Shown here: piece by piece, positions 1 through 8,998 of the stretch
How the letters are laid out: every line of letters begins with the position of its first letter
Numbering within the stretch: the first letter of the stretch is position 1
Assembly (NCBI GenBank): GCA_029977045.1
Contig: JAPOLP010000016.1
Span: 1-18,756 of the forward strand
DNA length: 18,756 nucleotides
Direction of reading: 5' to 3'
Source of the DNA: Planctomycetota bacterium
Lineage (GTDB): Bacteria; Planctomycetota; Planctomycetia; Planctomycetales; Planctomycetaceae
Made by a program: the position numbers and the translations under genes
Notes under the pieces: generated by a model
The model's input: the letters and a program-made list of their open reading frames with translations, nothing else
Told to the model about the DNA's origin: nothing
The model's database searches: none

Positions 1-909
<909 letters not shown>

Positions 910-1115
910 GAATTGTGTGCCTGTTGTGAAGTGAGAGTTGAACGTGAATTGGGGATGCCCGTGCAGAAATGACCGAACAAACGGCTGGTTCTGCTTCACC
1001 ACGCATGGGAGGTTTGACCGATCTAGGGAGCGTAATGTCCGGGCTCAGGGCGAATCAATCAACCGAGTCGGATTGCGGATGCACCGGAATTTCACGGACT
1101 GTTGGCCGTAAAGCA

Positions 1116-2528
1116 CTACCTGGCGACGTTATCGGGAGAACTGATTCGTTCCCTGAGCCTGTCGAGCAATTCGGCACTGACGCCGGGTTGCTGACGCGTC
1201 AGGTTGTTCAGCATCCAGCGGTCGTCGGGCTGAGCGTACAGACCTGCCTGATCCGTGAGTTCGTCACAGCCAGCGTCGCTTTGAAAGGCTTCGAGCCCAT
1301 CCGGGATGGTCAGGATCCAATCGCTGGAACGGATCGCGAGAGTTCCAGTCGCTCCCAGGTGAGGAGTCACTTGACGGTCGATCTGAACCGGATCGCCTGG
1401 CACGGGCTGAATCAGGCTGGCTGTCGAAGCCGGGCTGTCTCCATCTGCGACAACCGTTGACCGGTCTGCCGAGGACAGGCAGTCGAGAATCGTCGCAAAG
1501 ATGTCAGACGGCAGTGTCAGTCGCAGATCTCGATTACCGAAAGCTGCTGGCCCCGCCGGGCGAATCAGCAGAGGCACTCGCAGCAGGCTGTCGCAGACGT
1601 CGTCGTCGGCTTCGGCGAACTGGCTCGCCGCTGGGTCGTTCGCCAGAAAGCCTGCTCGCTCGCCAAACGAAACTCCACCCGCCGCAGTGACCAGAAAAAG
1701 CACGTCGTCGCGGCGCGAGACAGCTTCCGTCAGCGACTGCAGGCAGTGGTCGAGCAGCGAGACATTGCCGGCGAAAACGTACTTGCGGACTCGTTCTCCG
1801 ATCTCGCCGAGTTCGGCGGCGATCAGTTCTGCGTCGGCGGCTGCGTCATCAGCATCGTCGTCGGGATCGGACAGCAGCAGCCGAACGAGATCGGGTTCAT
1901 CTCGAAGCTGGTCGAGTAGTGCGTCGGCGATTTCGCGACCGGTCGCATCCGATTCGTCCTGGTCTTCGAGTTCGTCGAGATACAACCCGGCGAAGAACTC
2001 GGGCGGCAACCACGGAGACGGAACTCCGCGCGAGTGCAGCCACAACAGGTCGGGCTGGTCGTTGCCGGGGCCATCGAGAATCTCCGTCGCCCGCTGAACC
2101 AGCTTCGCGAACGGAACATCGCCGTATTCGGCGTCGAGGCCTTCTTCTCCGGCCACGACCTCGAAACACGACGCCGAGCCGTTCTCAACAGAAACTCCTC
2201 GCGGCGGCAGTCCGTCTGTCCGCTCGGTCAGGAATCGAAATGAAACGCCTGACTCGGCGAGAATCTCGAACAGCGTTCGGCTTCCGTCGCCCGCAGCCTG
2301 GCCCTCGTCCCTCAGCCCTTGGCTCTCAGCCCTGCCAAAGAATTCAAACCGGCCCGTCCACCAGGGATGTTCAGCGCTGGCGGGACCGGGGATTTCGGCG
2401 AAGGCGGACGCGAAGACGGTCGACTCAGCAGCCAGACGGTCGAAGTGCGGCGTCTCGACCCACTCGTTGCCGTAGCAGCCCAACAGGCTGGCGGGCAGCC
2501 GGTCAAATGTCAGAACGACAATTCTCAT
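1116..2528 (-). CDS. Sulfatase/alkaline-phosphatase-fold protein, probably catalytically inactive
   Basis: This 470-residue protein opens like a sulfatase: MRIVVLTFDRLPASLLGCYG followed by TPHFDRLAAEST. The start at 2528 was chosen because it gives this family N-terminus and overlaps the anti-sigma stop by one base (TGATG), implying translational coupling; the longer frame to 2597 only adds an Arg-rich tail. Where active sulfatases carry the C/S-x-P-S-R formylglycine motif, this protein has IPGPASAEHPWWTGR, with Pro49 at the nucleophile position. The later Asp-His-Gly metal motif is replaced by VTAAGGVSFGERAGF. Asp9 is retained. A very acidic stretch (LSDPDDDADDAAADAE) lies mid-protein. No signal peptide is visible, so a cytoplasmic location is likely. 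I read it as a pseudoenzyme with a binding or regulatory role tied to the sigma operon. Fold assignment is good, function unknown. Confidence 0.8.
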   Translation of the reverse strand: MRIVVLTFDRLPASLLGCYGNEWVETPHFDRLAAESTVFASAFAEIPGPASAEHPWWTGRFEFFGRAESQGLRDEGQAAGDGSRTLFEILAESGVSFRFLTERTDGLPPRGVSVENGSASCFEVVAGEEGLDAEYGDVPFAKLVQRATEILDGPGNDQPDLLWLHSRGVPSPWLPPEFFAGLYLDELEDQDESDATGREIADALLDQLRDEPDLVRLLLSDPDDDADDAAADAELIAAELGEIGERVRKYVFAGNVSLLDHCLQSLTEAVSRRDDVLFLVTAAGGVSFGERAGFLANDPAASQFAEADDDVCDSLLRVPLLIRPAGPAAFGNRDLRLTLPSDIFATILDCLSSADRSTVVADGDSPASTASLIQPVPGDPVQIDRQVTPHLGATGTLAIRSSDWILTIPDGLEAFQSDAGCDELTDQAGLYAQPDDRWMLNNLTRQQPGVSAELLDRLRERISSPDNVAR

Positions 2529-3346
2529 CACGCAGCCGTACCCGTCATGCCTCGCTGCAGGCGTTCCAGCAACGTCGTATCTCCGGCGACGAAGCACAGA
2601 TAAACAAGATCACCTTCCCGCCATGTGACGGATACGACGTCGGCCTGCGGATAGGCAACCGGCGCCCGGCGAAAGACCGTCGCTGCCGGAAGCTCGCTGA
2701 TTCGTTCCGCCGGAATCGCCACAAGAACACCGCGAATCGGAACCGCTCGACCAGCGGAAAACGCAAAGTACGCGGCCGCTCCATCATGGCCGTCGCGACC
2801 GTCGAAATCGAGCCCGGACAGAGTCTCGGAAACCCGCAGACCGGGCTGGCCAAGCCATGATGGCGGCAGGTCGACAGGAAACGAGTTGTCGAACGTGACT
2901 TTCGGCAGGTTCAGGTTCAGCTGACTCTGAATTGCAGCAATGGAAAGCTGCGTAGAACTCGGCCTCCACAGCGCCGCCGAAACTGCAGCAATCAACAGGC
3001 ACGCAGACAGAGACGCAATCAACCGGACTCGTCTCAGTGGCAATGGCCCGTCAACGGTTGGCGGACGAGATTCCGTTTCCACAGATGCCTCTGCTGCCGA
3101 CTCAGCGAATTCAGCGACGGAACCCGAGACGGTCGCCAGTAGCGACATTCTCAGCGATGTCGGCACGGCAACGTCGACCGCGACGCGGCTGACTTCTGAG
3201 TCGAAGTACTGCCGACTGCCAAACTCGGCCTGACACGATGCACACTCCGCGAGATGCGCACGAGCTTCCGCGAACTCGGGCAGGTCGATGTCGCCGGAGT
3301 TAGGTCGAACGCAATCCAGATGTTCGAGGGTGGTCTGACAGTCCAT
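2528..3346 (-). CDS. Transmembrane zinc-finger anti-sigma factor
   Basis: A 272-residue protein with a ZAS-type motif at the N-terminus (H31-x3-C35-x2-C38 in AHLAECASCQ). A linker follows, then one membrane segment at about residues 107-127 (LIASLSACLLIAAVSAALW), and an extracytoplasmic domain of about 145 residues ending in a VTWREGDLVYLCFVAGD segment typical of planctomycete and proteobacterial zf-HC2 anti-sigma proteins. Such proteins hold an ECF sigma factor inactive at the inner face of the membrane until an outside signal releases it. The gene lies 70 bp downstream of the ECF sigma gene on the same strand and its TGA overlaps the ATG of the sulfatase-like gene. The ATG at 3346 has no evident Shine-Dalgarno. 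The partner being the adjacent sigma factor is inferred from gene order. Confidence 0.85.
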   Translation of the reverse strand: MDCQTTLEHLDCVRPNSGDIDLPEFAEARAHLAECASCQAEFGSRQYFDSEVSRVAVDVAVPTSLRMSLLATVSGSVAEFAESAAEASVETESRPPTVDGPLPLRRVRLIASLSACLLIAAVSAALWRPSSTQLSIAAIQSQLNLNLPKVTFDNSFPVDLPPSWLGQPGLRVSETLSGLDFDGRDGHDGAAAYFAFSAGRAVPIRGVLVAIPAERISELPAATVFRRAPVAYPQADVVSVTWREGDLVYLCFVAGDTTLLERLQRGMTGTAA

Positions 3347-3416
3347 GGGAGCGAAAGCAGTTGAAAGGAATCAGCGAGCAGGAAGAGGAACTCGTGGCAG
3401 GAAACAAAGCTGTGCG

Positions 3417-3980
3417 CTAGGGAAAATCATCAATGCTCAACCGACCGCGAAGCTGCTGCTTGCCTCGCGACAGACGGCTCATCACCGTGCCGATCGGAAC
3501 GTCCAGCCTCTCGGCAATTTCGCGGTAACTCAGTTCACGAAAGTAAAAGAGCACCAGGACTTCGCGGAACTCAGGCGGCATTTCGTCCAGGACCTGCTGC
3601 AGCGTGTCACTGTTGAGCGTCGCCGTGTCCACTTCACTGTTCCCGTCAGGCAGATCGAAGCCTGGATCGACAGCGACCTCGCGGTGTGTGCCCCGGTCGC
3701 GAAGCCTTCGTCGATGTAGATTCCGAATGATCATGAACAGCCATGCCCTCGCTTTTTCGGGCTCCCGCAGCGTGTCCAGTTTCCGCTGAGCATCCAGAAA
3801 CGCCTGCTGCGTCAGATCTTCCGCCTCATGCGCCGTCCCGGAGAGCCGGTAGGCAAAGCGGTAAGCCGCTTCGTAGTTCTGTTCAACGAGCGCTGAAATA
3901 TCCACGAAAGGCCGGTCCTGAAGCTCATCTTCTGAAAGGCTGATCCGTCCAGGCGGGAGCTTATTCCCGCAAAGTTTCAC
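3417..3980 (-). CDS. ECF-family RNA polymerase sigma-70 factor
   Basis: A 187-residue sigma factor with only regions 2 and 4. Region 2 spans about residues 35-100 and includes AYRLSGTAHEAEDLTQQAFL and the region 2.3/2.4 helix ARAWLFMIIRNLHRRRLRD. Region 4 spans about 125-180 (VLDEMPPEFREVLVLFYFREL, then the helix-turn-helix SYREIAERLDVPIGTVMSRL). The start is a GTG at 3980; no ATG precedes region 2 in frame, and an N-terminal extension of about 30 residues is ordinary for the family. It directs RNA polymerase to a small promoter set, and is presumably held by the membrane anti-sigma factor encoded 70 bp downstream. Autoregulation is usual for such pairs, but I found no convincing ECF promoter upstream. 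The gene is divergent from the RTX-like surface protein gene. Confidence 0.93.
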   Translation of the reverse strand: MKLCGNKLPPGRISLSEDELQDRPFVDISALVEQNYEAAYRFAYRLSGTAHEAEDLTQQAFLDAQRKLDTLREPEKARAWLFMIIRNLHRRRLRDRGTHREVAVDPGFDLPDGNSEVDTATLNSDTLQQVLDEMPPEFREVLVLFYFRELSYREIAERLDVPIGTVMSRLSRGKQQLRGRLSIDDFP

Positions 3981-4413
3981 GTTTACCGGGTTTCACGGCC
4001 CAAGTCAGCCCTGAACCCATTGCCCAGCAAGTCAATGACTGAAGTGAATGCCGACACATCAAAACCGACACAAACAAAACAGGAAGACTGGATAAGCTGG
4101 GAAGTTTCGTGTTAATTTGGCCGGGTACTCGGAAAGTGCGAGGAGTCCGTTGAGTGTATCGACGCCCCGATTTCGCATTCCGCCTTTCTGCTCGTTGTGG
4201 CAAGCAGCAACCGTTGCTGTGTGTCAACAAAAGTCAGAATGGAGTCAGTACTGAATCGCAACTGGTGAATGAAGTTGGTTCTCACGGGATATGGCCATCT
4301 CTGTCGGTTTCCCACACGCGAATTCCAATCGTCAACGATTAACGAAAGCAGACGCCGGCACCCCTCCAGGCCATCTGCCACGAATCATTGGGCCTCAACC
4401 AGGACAGATAAAG
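3981..4413. other. Divergent intergenic region between the ECF sigma operon and the RTX-like gene
   Basis: These 433 bp separate the GTG of the sigma gene (minus) from the ATG of the RTX-like gene (plus) and must hold both promoters. The middle (about 4040-4125) is AT-richer than the flanks. A GGAAGACT at 4082-4089 followed by CGTGTTAA from 4108 loosely resembles an ECF -35/-10 pair on the plus strand, but the spacer is too long for the usual 16-17 bp, so it is not called. Open frames here are short and do not resemble proteins. Confidence 0.6.
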
Positions 4414-6426
4414 ATGAAGAGCTTCAGCTTACGTCTGGCTGATTTGTTCCGCGCATCTCAACCTGTGCGACGTCGGCGTCGCCGAACGGCTCGTCGAAGC
4501 CAGCGGCTGGAACCTCGCCAGTTGCTGACCGTGATGTCCGCGACCGTTGATGGAACCGTGCTGAACGTCAGTGGCAGCGGAACGCTGAGGTTTGAACTCG
4601 ATCTTGATGAGAACATCCTCATCAACGGCAACCTCATCACGGACGGAACACCGCTGACGGAAGTCCGAGTCCAGGGAAGCGCCGACCGAGACATCATCAA
4701 TCTGAAAGCCCTGAACGGCACCAGGCTTCCGAATCTGACTCTGGTTTCAGTCAATGGCGACACCGGTAACGACAATATCACCGGCGCAGCCAATGTCCCT
4801 AACCTGCTCTTCGGCAACGGCGGGAACGACCGGCTGACGGGCGGCAGGGGTAACGACACGATCGACGGCGGAGCGGGAAGCGACACGATTCTGTCCTCGC
4901 TTGGCGACGACGTCGTGACTGACCGGGCAGGAAAACTGGTCAAGGTCTTTGCGGCCGGCGGGAACGACCTGATTAACGTGAGGGGCAGTGGCTCCAGCGT
5001 GATCTACGGACATGACGGCAACGACACCATCCTGGCGACCAACGGGCCGGATGTGGTCTTTGGCAACGGTGGGCACGACTCGATTGAGACATTTGCTGGT
5101 AACGACCGCATCCTCGGAGGCGCTGGCAAAGACACGATCATGGCCGGCTCGGGCAAGGACACTCTGCAGGGTAACGGAGGAAACGACTCGCTGTTTGGCC
5201 AGGGCAACAACGACACCATGTATGGTGGCTCTGGAAACGATCTGGTTCATGCCGGCAGCGGTGACGACGTGCTGTACGGTGACGAGGGCATCGACAACCT
5301 GCGAGGCGGAACGGGACGCAACATCGCTCCCGTTTCCGCGAACGGCCTGACACTGGTCAGAGGCAGCAAGGCCGATGAGTATCAGAACGGAACACTGGTC
5401 AACGACGACCTGGTCACGGATGCGATCGTTGTTGTACTCGGCACTGGCGCAGACGACGTTGTCGACGCCTCACGAGCTTCGTCGATCACGTCGATCATTT
5501 TTCATGGTCGCGGCGGAAACGACACGTTCATTGGCGGTGGCAGAGCAAACACCGTCAACGGCAACAATGGTAACGACACAATCATCGGCGCTGCCGGAAC
5601 GGAACTCATCGCGCATGGCGGATCGGGCCATGACAGCATCACCGGTTCAGACCAGCGGGATTTGCTGTTCGGCGATGGAGGTAACGACGACATCTCCGGA
5701 GGCGCCGGCGACGATTCGATCGAAGGCGGATTCGGCAATGACACGATTCATGCTGGCGCCGGCGAGGACAAGATCTTCGGGAACAACGACAGCGATCTGA
5801 TCTACGGAGACGAAGACGCCGACTCGATCTTCGGCGGTGGTGGCAATGACACCATCGACGGCGGCGACGGCGACGACTCACTGTATGGCAACTCGGGCCG
5901 CGACCGGCTGATCGGCGGTGATGGCTACGACCAGGTGTCGTACAGCATTCAGAACGGCGTTCTGACGGACAGTGCCGACGGCCTGGGAGTTATCGTCGAG
6001 AATGACTACGTTCAGACCGAAATGATCCGCATTAATGGTTACAGCTTCGACGACAACATCGACGCGTCAGGAATCACGAACCCGGACTTCGCGATTCTGT
6101 TCATCGGCGGTCGTGGCGACGACCGGTTTATTGGCGGAGCCGGTAACGACACGCTTCGCGGCAGCGACGGCAACGACACGCTGATTGGCAACGGCGGCGA
6201 CGACGTGTTGCTGGGAACCGGTTTCGATGACTATCTCGACGGCGGCGAAGGCAACGACTACCTGGACGGCGACCGCGATTCGATTTCGACTGGTTCCGGC
6301 ACTGACACGATCATTGGCGGGCCGGGCGATGACACACTGCTGGGAGGCCCGGGCATCGATACTTTCGATCCAGGCGATGGCGCCGACGTGATCATCGACC
6401 TCGAAGCGGACGACACCCTGCTGTAA
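4414..6426 (+). CDS. LEPR-XLL surface protein with RTX-like calcium-binding repeats
   Basis: A 670-residue protein. The N-terminus has an Arg-rich tract (RRRRRRTARRSQR) followed by LEPRQLLT at about residues 32-39, the LEPR-XLL signature of large planctomycete exported or surface proteins. From about residue 134 to the C-terminus it consists of about 35 glycine/aspartate nonapeptides of the GGxGxDxLx type (for example GNGGNDRLT, GGAGKDTIM, GGSGNDLVH). The array is broken by non-repeat segments at roughly 5320-5500, 5930-6100 and 6280-6300. Such repeats form calcium-filled parallel beta rolls. The ATG at 4414 was preferred over an in-frame ATG at 4291 because it starts just before the LEPR-XLL region and has AGGA nine bases upstream. 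The protein ends VIIDLEADDTLL right after the last repeat, with no extra C-terminal domain. No type I secretion genes are nearby. Adhesion or matrix roles are inference. Confidence 0.88.
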   Translation: MKSFSLRLADLFRASQPVRRRRRRTARRSQRLEPRQLLTVMSATVDGTVLNVSGSGTLRFELDLDENILINGNLITDGTPLTEVRVQGSADRDIINLKALNGTRLPNLTLVSVNGDTGNDNITGAANVPNLLFGNGGNDRLTGGRGNDTIDGGAGSDTILSSLGDDVVTDRAGKLVKVFAAGGNDLINVRGSGSSVIYGHDGNDTILATNGPDVVFGNGGHDSIETFAGNDRILGGAGKDTIMAGSGKDTLQGNGGNDSLFGQGNNDTMYGGSGNDLVHAGSGDDVLYGDEGIDNLRGGTGRNIAPVSANGLTLVRGSKADEYQNGTLVNDDLVTDAIVVVLGTGADDVVDASRASSITSIIFHGRGGNDTFIGGGRANTVNGNNGNDTIIGAAGTELIAHGGSGHDSITGSDQRDLLFGDGGNDDISGGAGDDSIEGGFGNDTIHAGAGEDKIFGNNDSDLIYGDEDADSIFGGGGNDTIDGGDGDDSLYGNSGRDRLIGGDGYDQVSYSIQNGVLTDSADGLGVIVENDYVQTEMIRINGYSFDDNIDASGITNPDFAILFIGGRGDDRFIGGAGNDTLRGSDGNDTLIGNGGDDVLLGTGFDDYLDGGEGNDYLDGDRDSISTGSGTDTIIGGPGDDTLLGGPGIDTFDPGDGADVIIDLEADDTLL

Positions 6427-6491
6427 CCGCGAGCCTCAGTCCGCACTCCGAGGACATCGTCAACGACCGCCGCGTCTGGTGAATCGCAGCG

Positions 6492-6671
6492 TTATTTCTC
6501 CGCTTCGATCGCGCGGCGCTGCTCGTCGAGCTGCGCGATTTCAGCTTCGAGCCGCTGAACGGCGGCTGGGTCGTCCATCTGCTGTTTCTCGCCCGCGAGC
6601 TGCTGTCGCAGGCCGGCAACTTTCTTCTTGATAACGTCGATCTGTTTTTTCTGTTTCTTGTTGAGTGCCAT
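6492..6671 (-). CDS. Small conserved coiled-coil protein (59 aa)
   Basis: The frame starting at ATG 6671 encodes MALNKKQKKQIDVIKKKVAG and continues with heptad-like helix to RRAIEAEK. Residues about 3-22 are strongly basic, and residues 30-59 form an amphipathic coiled coil (AAVQRLEAEIAQLDEQRRAI). An upstream in-frame ATG at 6737 only adds a non-helical extension and is not favoured. I recall near-identical openings in small hypothetical proteins from planctomycetes, but could not check this. Basic head plus acidic coiled-coil tail suggests nucleic-acid or ribosome binding and self-association, which is only inference. The gene is convergent with the RTX-like gene (65 bp between stops) and divergent from the methyltransferase gene 107 bp away. 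Confidence 0.75.
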   Translation of the reverse strand: MALNKKQKKQIDVIKKKVAGLRQQLAGEKQQMDDPAAVQRLEAEIAQLDEQRRAIEAEK

Positions 6672-6778
6672 TTCTCGCAGGTCTGTCAAACTGTGGAAGG
6701 CGGTCGCCAGCAGGCGAGGCGACAGGTTACGGAACAACCTGCGAAGCTTATACAGAAGCGGACGGGCAGCGGAACGTC

Positions 6779-7960
6779 ATGAACGAATTCGTCCAGCAGT
6801 TCTCAGACAGCGTCCTCGGCGGAGGTTTTATTCAGCTCGTTCTGAGCAGCCCCGTGAAGGAAGTTGAACCGGACGTCCAGAAGATGTCGGCGAGGCCCGT
6901 TGAGCTGAATTCCGGGCCGGCGATCCAGTTCACGCGGCAAGAAGCAACTCGCGAAGCGCATCAGAACCTGCCTCACGCTGAGGCGGTCGCCGAAGTCGAA
7001 CAGCTGTTCGGAACGCATTTCCGGTACGCTCACCTGTTTACAACATCGGCTGACATCAAGGCGAAGCAGCGGGCGAGCGGCAAGCTCAAGCTCTCGCGGC
7101 ACGCTCCGACAAAGACGGCTGCCTCTGCCGAACACAACCGTTCGAAGCAGTACCTCATTCCCGACGGCGTCCCTTGTCCGTTCCTGATCGAGATCGGAGT
7201 CATGAACTCCGAAGGCCGGGTCCGCGCGGCGAAGTACGACAAGTTCCGGCAGGTGAATCGCTTCCTGGAATTCGTCGAGGACGTCTACTCGACGCTGCCT
7301 TCCAGCGGCGTCCTGCGAGTGATCGATTTCGGCTGCGGCAAGAGTTACCTGACCTTCGCGATGCACCATCTGCTGGTGCAGAAGCACGGTCGCAAGGTTG
7401 AGATGCTGGGCGTCGATCTCAAGCAGGACGTTATCAACGACTGCCGTCGCATCGCAGAACAGCTCGACTGCGACGGGCTCGAATTCAAGGCCGCCAACGT
7501 CGCGGATATCGAACCATCCAGCCCGGTCGACCTTGTCGTCTCACTGCACGCCTGCGATACGGCAACCGATATCGCACTCGCCCGAGCTGTCGCGTGGCAG
7601 GCGCGAGCGATCCTCAGCGTGCCGTGCTGCCATCACGAATTCGCGTCGAAGATGAGCGGCGACCTGCTGCAGCCAATCCAGCAGCACGGCATCCTGCGCG
7701 AACGCTTCGCCGAACTCGCGACCGACGCCTACCGCGCGCAGATGCTCGAAGCGAGTGGCTACAAGGCCCAGGTCGTCGAATTCATCGACCTCGAACACAC
7801 CGCCCGCAATATTCTGATCCGGGCCGTCCGGCGAGGCGGCAACCAGACGGCTGGTATGGCAGGCATCGAGGCAGCCGCCAGCGTTCGAACCGCTGCTGGC
7901 CAATTCGCCGCTCAACTCGGAATCAGTCAGCCCGTGCTGGATGCTCTGCTGCAGACTTGA
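6779..7960 (+). CDS. SAM-dependent methyltransferase, GSTCD/TRMT13-like (Methyltransf_32 type)
   Basis: A 393-residue protein with an N-terminal region of about 150 residues without recognised motifs, then a class I methyltransferase core. Motif I is VIDFGCGKSYLTF (about 181-193) and the acidic end of strand 2 is GVDLK (211-215). SLHACDTATD (255-264) and VPCCHHE (281-287) follow. The combination of SLHAC and a PCCxH motif is characteristic of the Methyltransf_32 group, which includes GSTCD, METTL25 and tRNA-2'-O-methyltransferase TRMT13 relatives, so an RNA substrate is plausible but unproven. The ATG at 6779 was chosen because the longer frame from 6665 overlaps the divergent small gene and adds non-family sequence. 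The last 40 residues are an Ala-rich helical tail. It looks monocistronic: 129 bp separate it from the next gene. Confidence 0.85.
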   Translation: MNEFVQQFSDSVLGGGFIQLVLSSPVKEVEPDVQKMSARPVELNSGPAIQFTRQEATREAHQNLPHAEAVAEVEQLFGTHFRYAHLFTTSADIKAKQRASGKLKLSRHAPTKTAASAEHNRSKQYLIPDGVPCPFLIEIGVMNSEGRVRAAKYDKFRQVNRFLEFVEDVYSTLPSSGVLRVIDFGCGKSYLTFAMHHLLVQKHGRKVEMLGVDLKQDVINDCRRIAEQLDCDGLEFKAANVADIEPSSPVDLVVSLHACDTATDIALARAVAWQARAILSVPCCHHEFASKMSGDLLQPIQQHGILRERFAELATDAYRAQMLEASGYKAQVVEFIDLEHTARNILIRAVRRGGNQTAGMAGIEAAASVRTAAGQFAAQLGISQPVLDALLQT

Positions 7961-8089
7961 TTGACAGGCAGCGGCGCTTGCGACGACCGCGCAGATATCT
8001 ACAGTCTGAACTGCACGCTGTATTCCCACGTCAACGGACAGCCGATCTGTTTGAGTATTCGACAGGCGTGAGTATTCCGGGAGCCTCCG

Positions 8090-8998
8090 ATGAAAGTTCT
8101 GATTGCGGTCGATGGGTCAGCCTGTGCGTTCTCGGCGGTGGACTTTGTGAAAGGACTGGGGCTGACCATGAGCGGGGATGTTACCCTGCTGACGGTTGTT
8201 CCCGCTGGGCACGAGGGTAGCGGCTCAGAAATTGACCGGCAGGTCGACGAGTTGCTGCAGGAAACGAGTCGACGGCTTGCAAAAAAAGACGTCGCGATCA
8301 GGTGCCGCACGCGCCGGGGACATGCGGGGCACGAAATCGTGGCCGAGTGTCAGCAGTGGGGAGCCGATCTGGTGGTGGTCGGATCACACGGGCATCGAGC
8401 CCTGCACCGGTTTCTGCTCGGGAGTGTGTCCGAGCAGGTGCTCAGGCATGCCCCATGCTCTGCTCTGATCGTCCGCTCACAGGATGCGAAGTCCGCATCA
8501 CGAGAGATTCGGGAAAGCCGGACGTGTTCTGCCACTGGCCCGCTGCGTGTGCTAGTCGGTTTTGACGGTTCGGAGCCATCTCAGGCCGGGATCGAGTTCG
8601 TCGCACAACTGGCGCCTGACGGTGGCCAGCAAGTGCAGATTGCCAGCGTGCAGGTGGTGATCACGTACTTCCGGATGGATCTCCTTCAGAAGCAATCGCC
8701 GGAATGGCAGCGGCACAAGCAGGAATTGATCTCCGGGCTGGAAGACGCAGCGGCCCGGCTGAGTGAATCGGCGATGTCAGTCTCGACCGGAGTTCATGAG
8801 GGAGACGACGAGGGCGAAGAACTGCTCGAACTCGCGGACGCATTCCATGCTGACCTCATCGTTGTGGGAGCAACGGGCCGTAGCGCGGTCGAACAATTTC
8901 TGCTGGGGAGCGTGTCAGACCGTGTTGCTCACCACGCGAAGTCGTCTGTGCTCGTGGTGAGGTCAGGCCAGTCGGCGGATGGTCCACCACATGAGTGA
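8090..8998 (+). CDS. Tandem-domain universal stress protein (UspA family)
   Basis: A 302-residue protein made of two UspA domains. Domain 1 (1-130) opens MKVLIAVDGSACAFSAVDFV and ends with the ATP-binding loop GSHGHRALHRFLLGS. Domain 2 (about 151-292) opens LRVLVGFDGSEPSQAGIEF and ends with GATGRSAVEQFLLGS. Both loops fit G-x2-G-x9-G-S/T, so both domains are predicted to bind ATP. GGGAG at 8079-8083 lies six bases before the ATG, one of the clearer ribosome sites in the window. The stop codon overlaps the start of the antiporter gene, so the two are probably co-transcribed and translationally coupled. Usp proteins typically modulate stress survival or partner transporters; the adjacent ion transporters suggest a role in ion homeostasis, which is inference. 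Confidence 0.92.
   Translation: MKVLIAVDGSACAFSAVDFVKGLGLTMSGDVTLLTVVPAGHEGSGSEIDRQVDELLQETSRRLAKKDVAIRCRTRRGHAGHEIVAECQQWGADLVVVGSHGHRALHRFLLGSVSEQVLRHAPCSALIVRSQDAKSASREIRESRTCSATGPLRVLVGFDGSEPSQAGIEFVAQLAPDGGQQVQIASVQVVITYFRMDLLQKQSPEWQRHKQELISGLEDAAARLSESAMSVSTGVHEGDDEGEELLELADAFHADLIVVGATGRSAVEQFLLGSVSDRVAHHAKSSVLVVRSGQSADGPPHE

Noticed and set aside
2529..2597. Longer start for the sulfatase-like protein at 2597.
   Set aside because: It adds 23 Arg-rich residues that overlap the anti-sigma coding region in another frame; the start at 2528 gives the family N-terminus and the TGATG coupling.
1919..2860. Long plus-strand frame (313 codons) opposite the sulfatase-like and anti-sigma genes.
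   Set aside because: Arg/Ser-rich low-complexity translation typical of the antisense of a GC-rich gene; the minus-strand genes have clear families.
4082..4115. GGAAGACT...CGTGTTAA as an ECF-type promoter for the RTX-like gene.
   Set aside because: The spacer is 18 or more bases and the -10 part is only partly matched; it could easily occur by chance.
4291..4413. N-terminal extension of the RTX-like protein from ATG 4291.
   Set aside because: The 41 added residues do not look like a signal and would displace the LEPR-XLL region from its usual place near the N-terminus; ATG 4414 has a better ribosome site.
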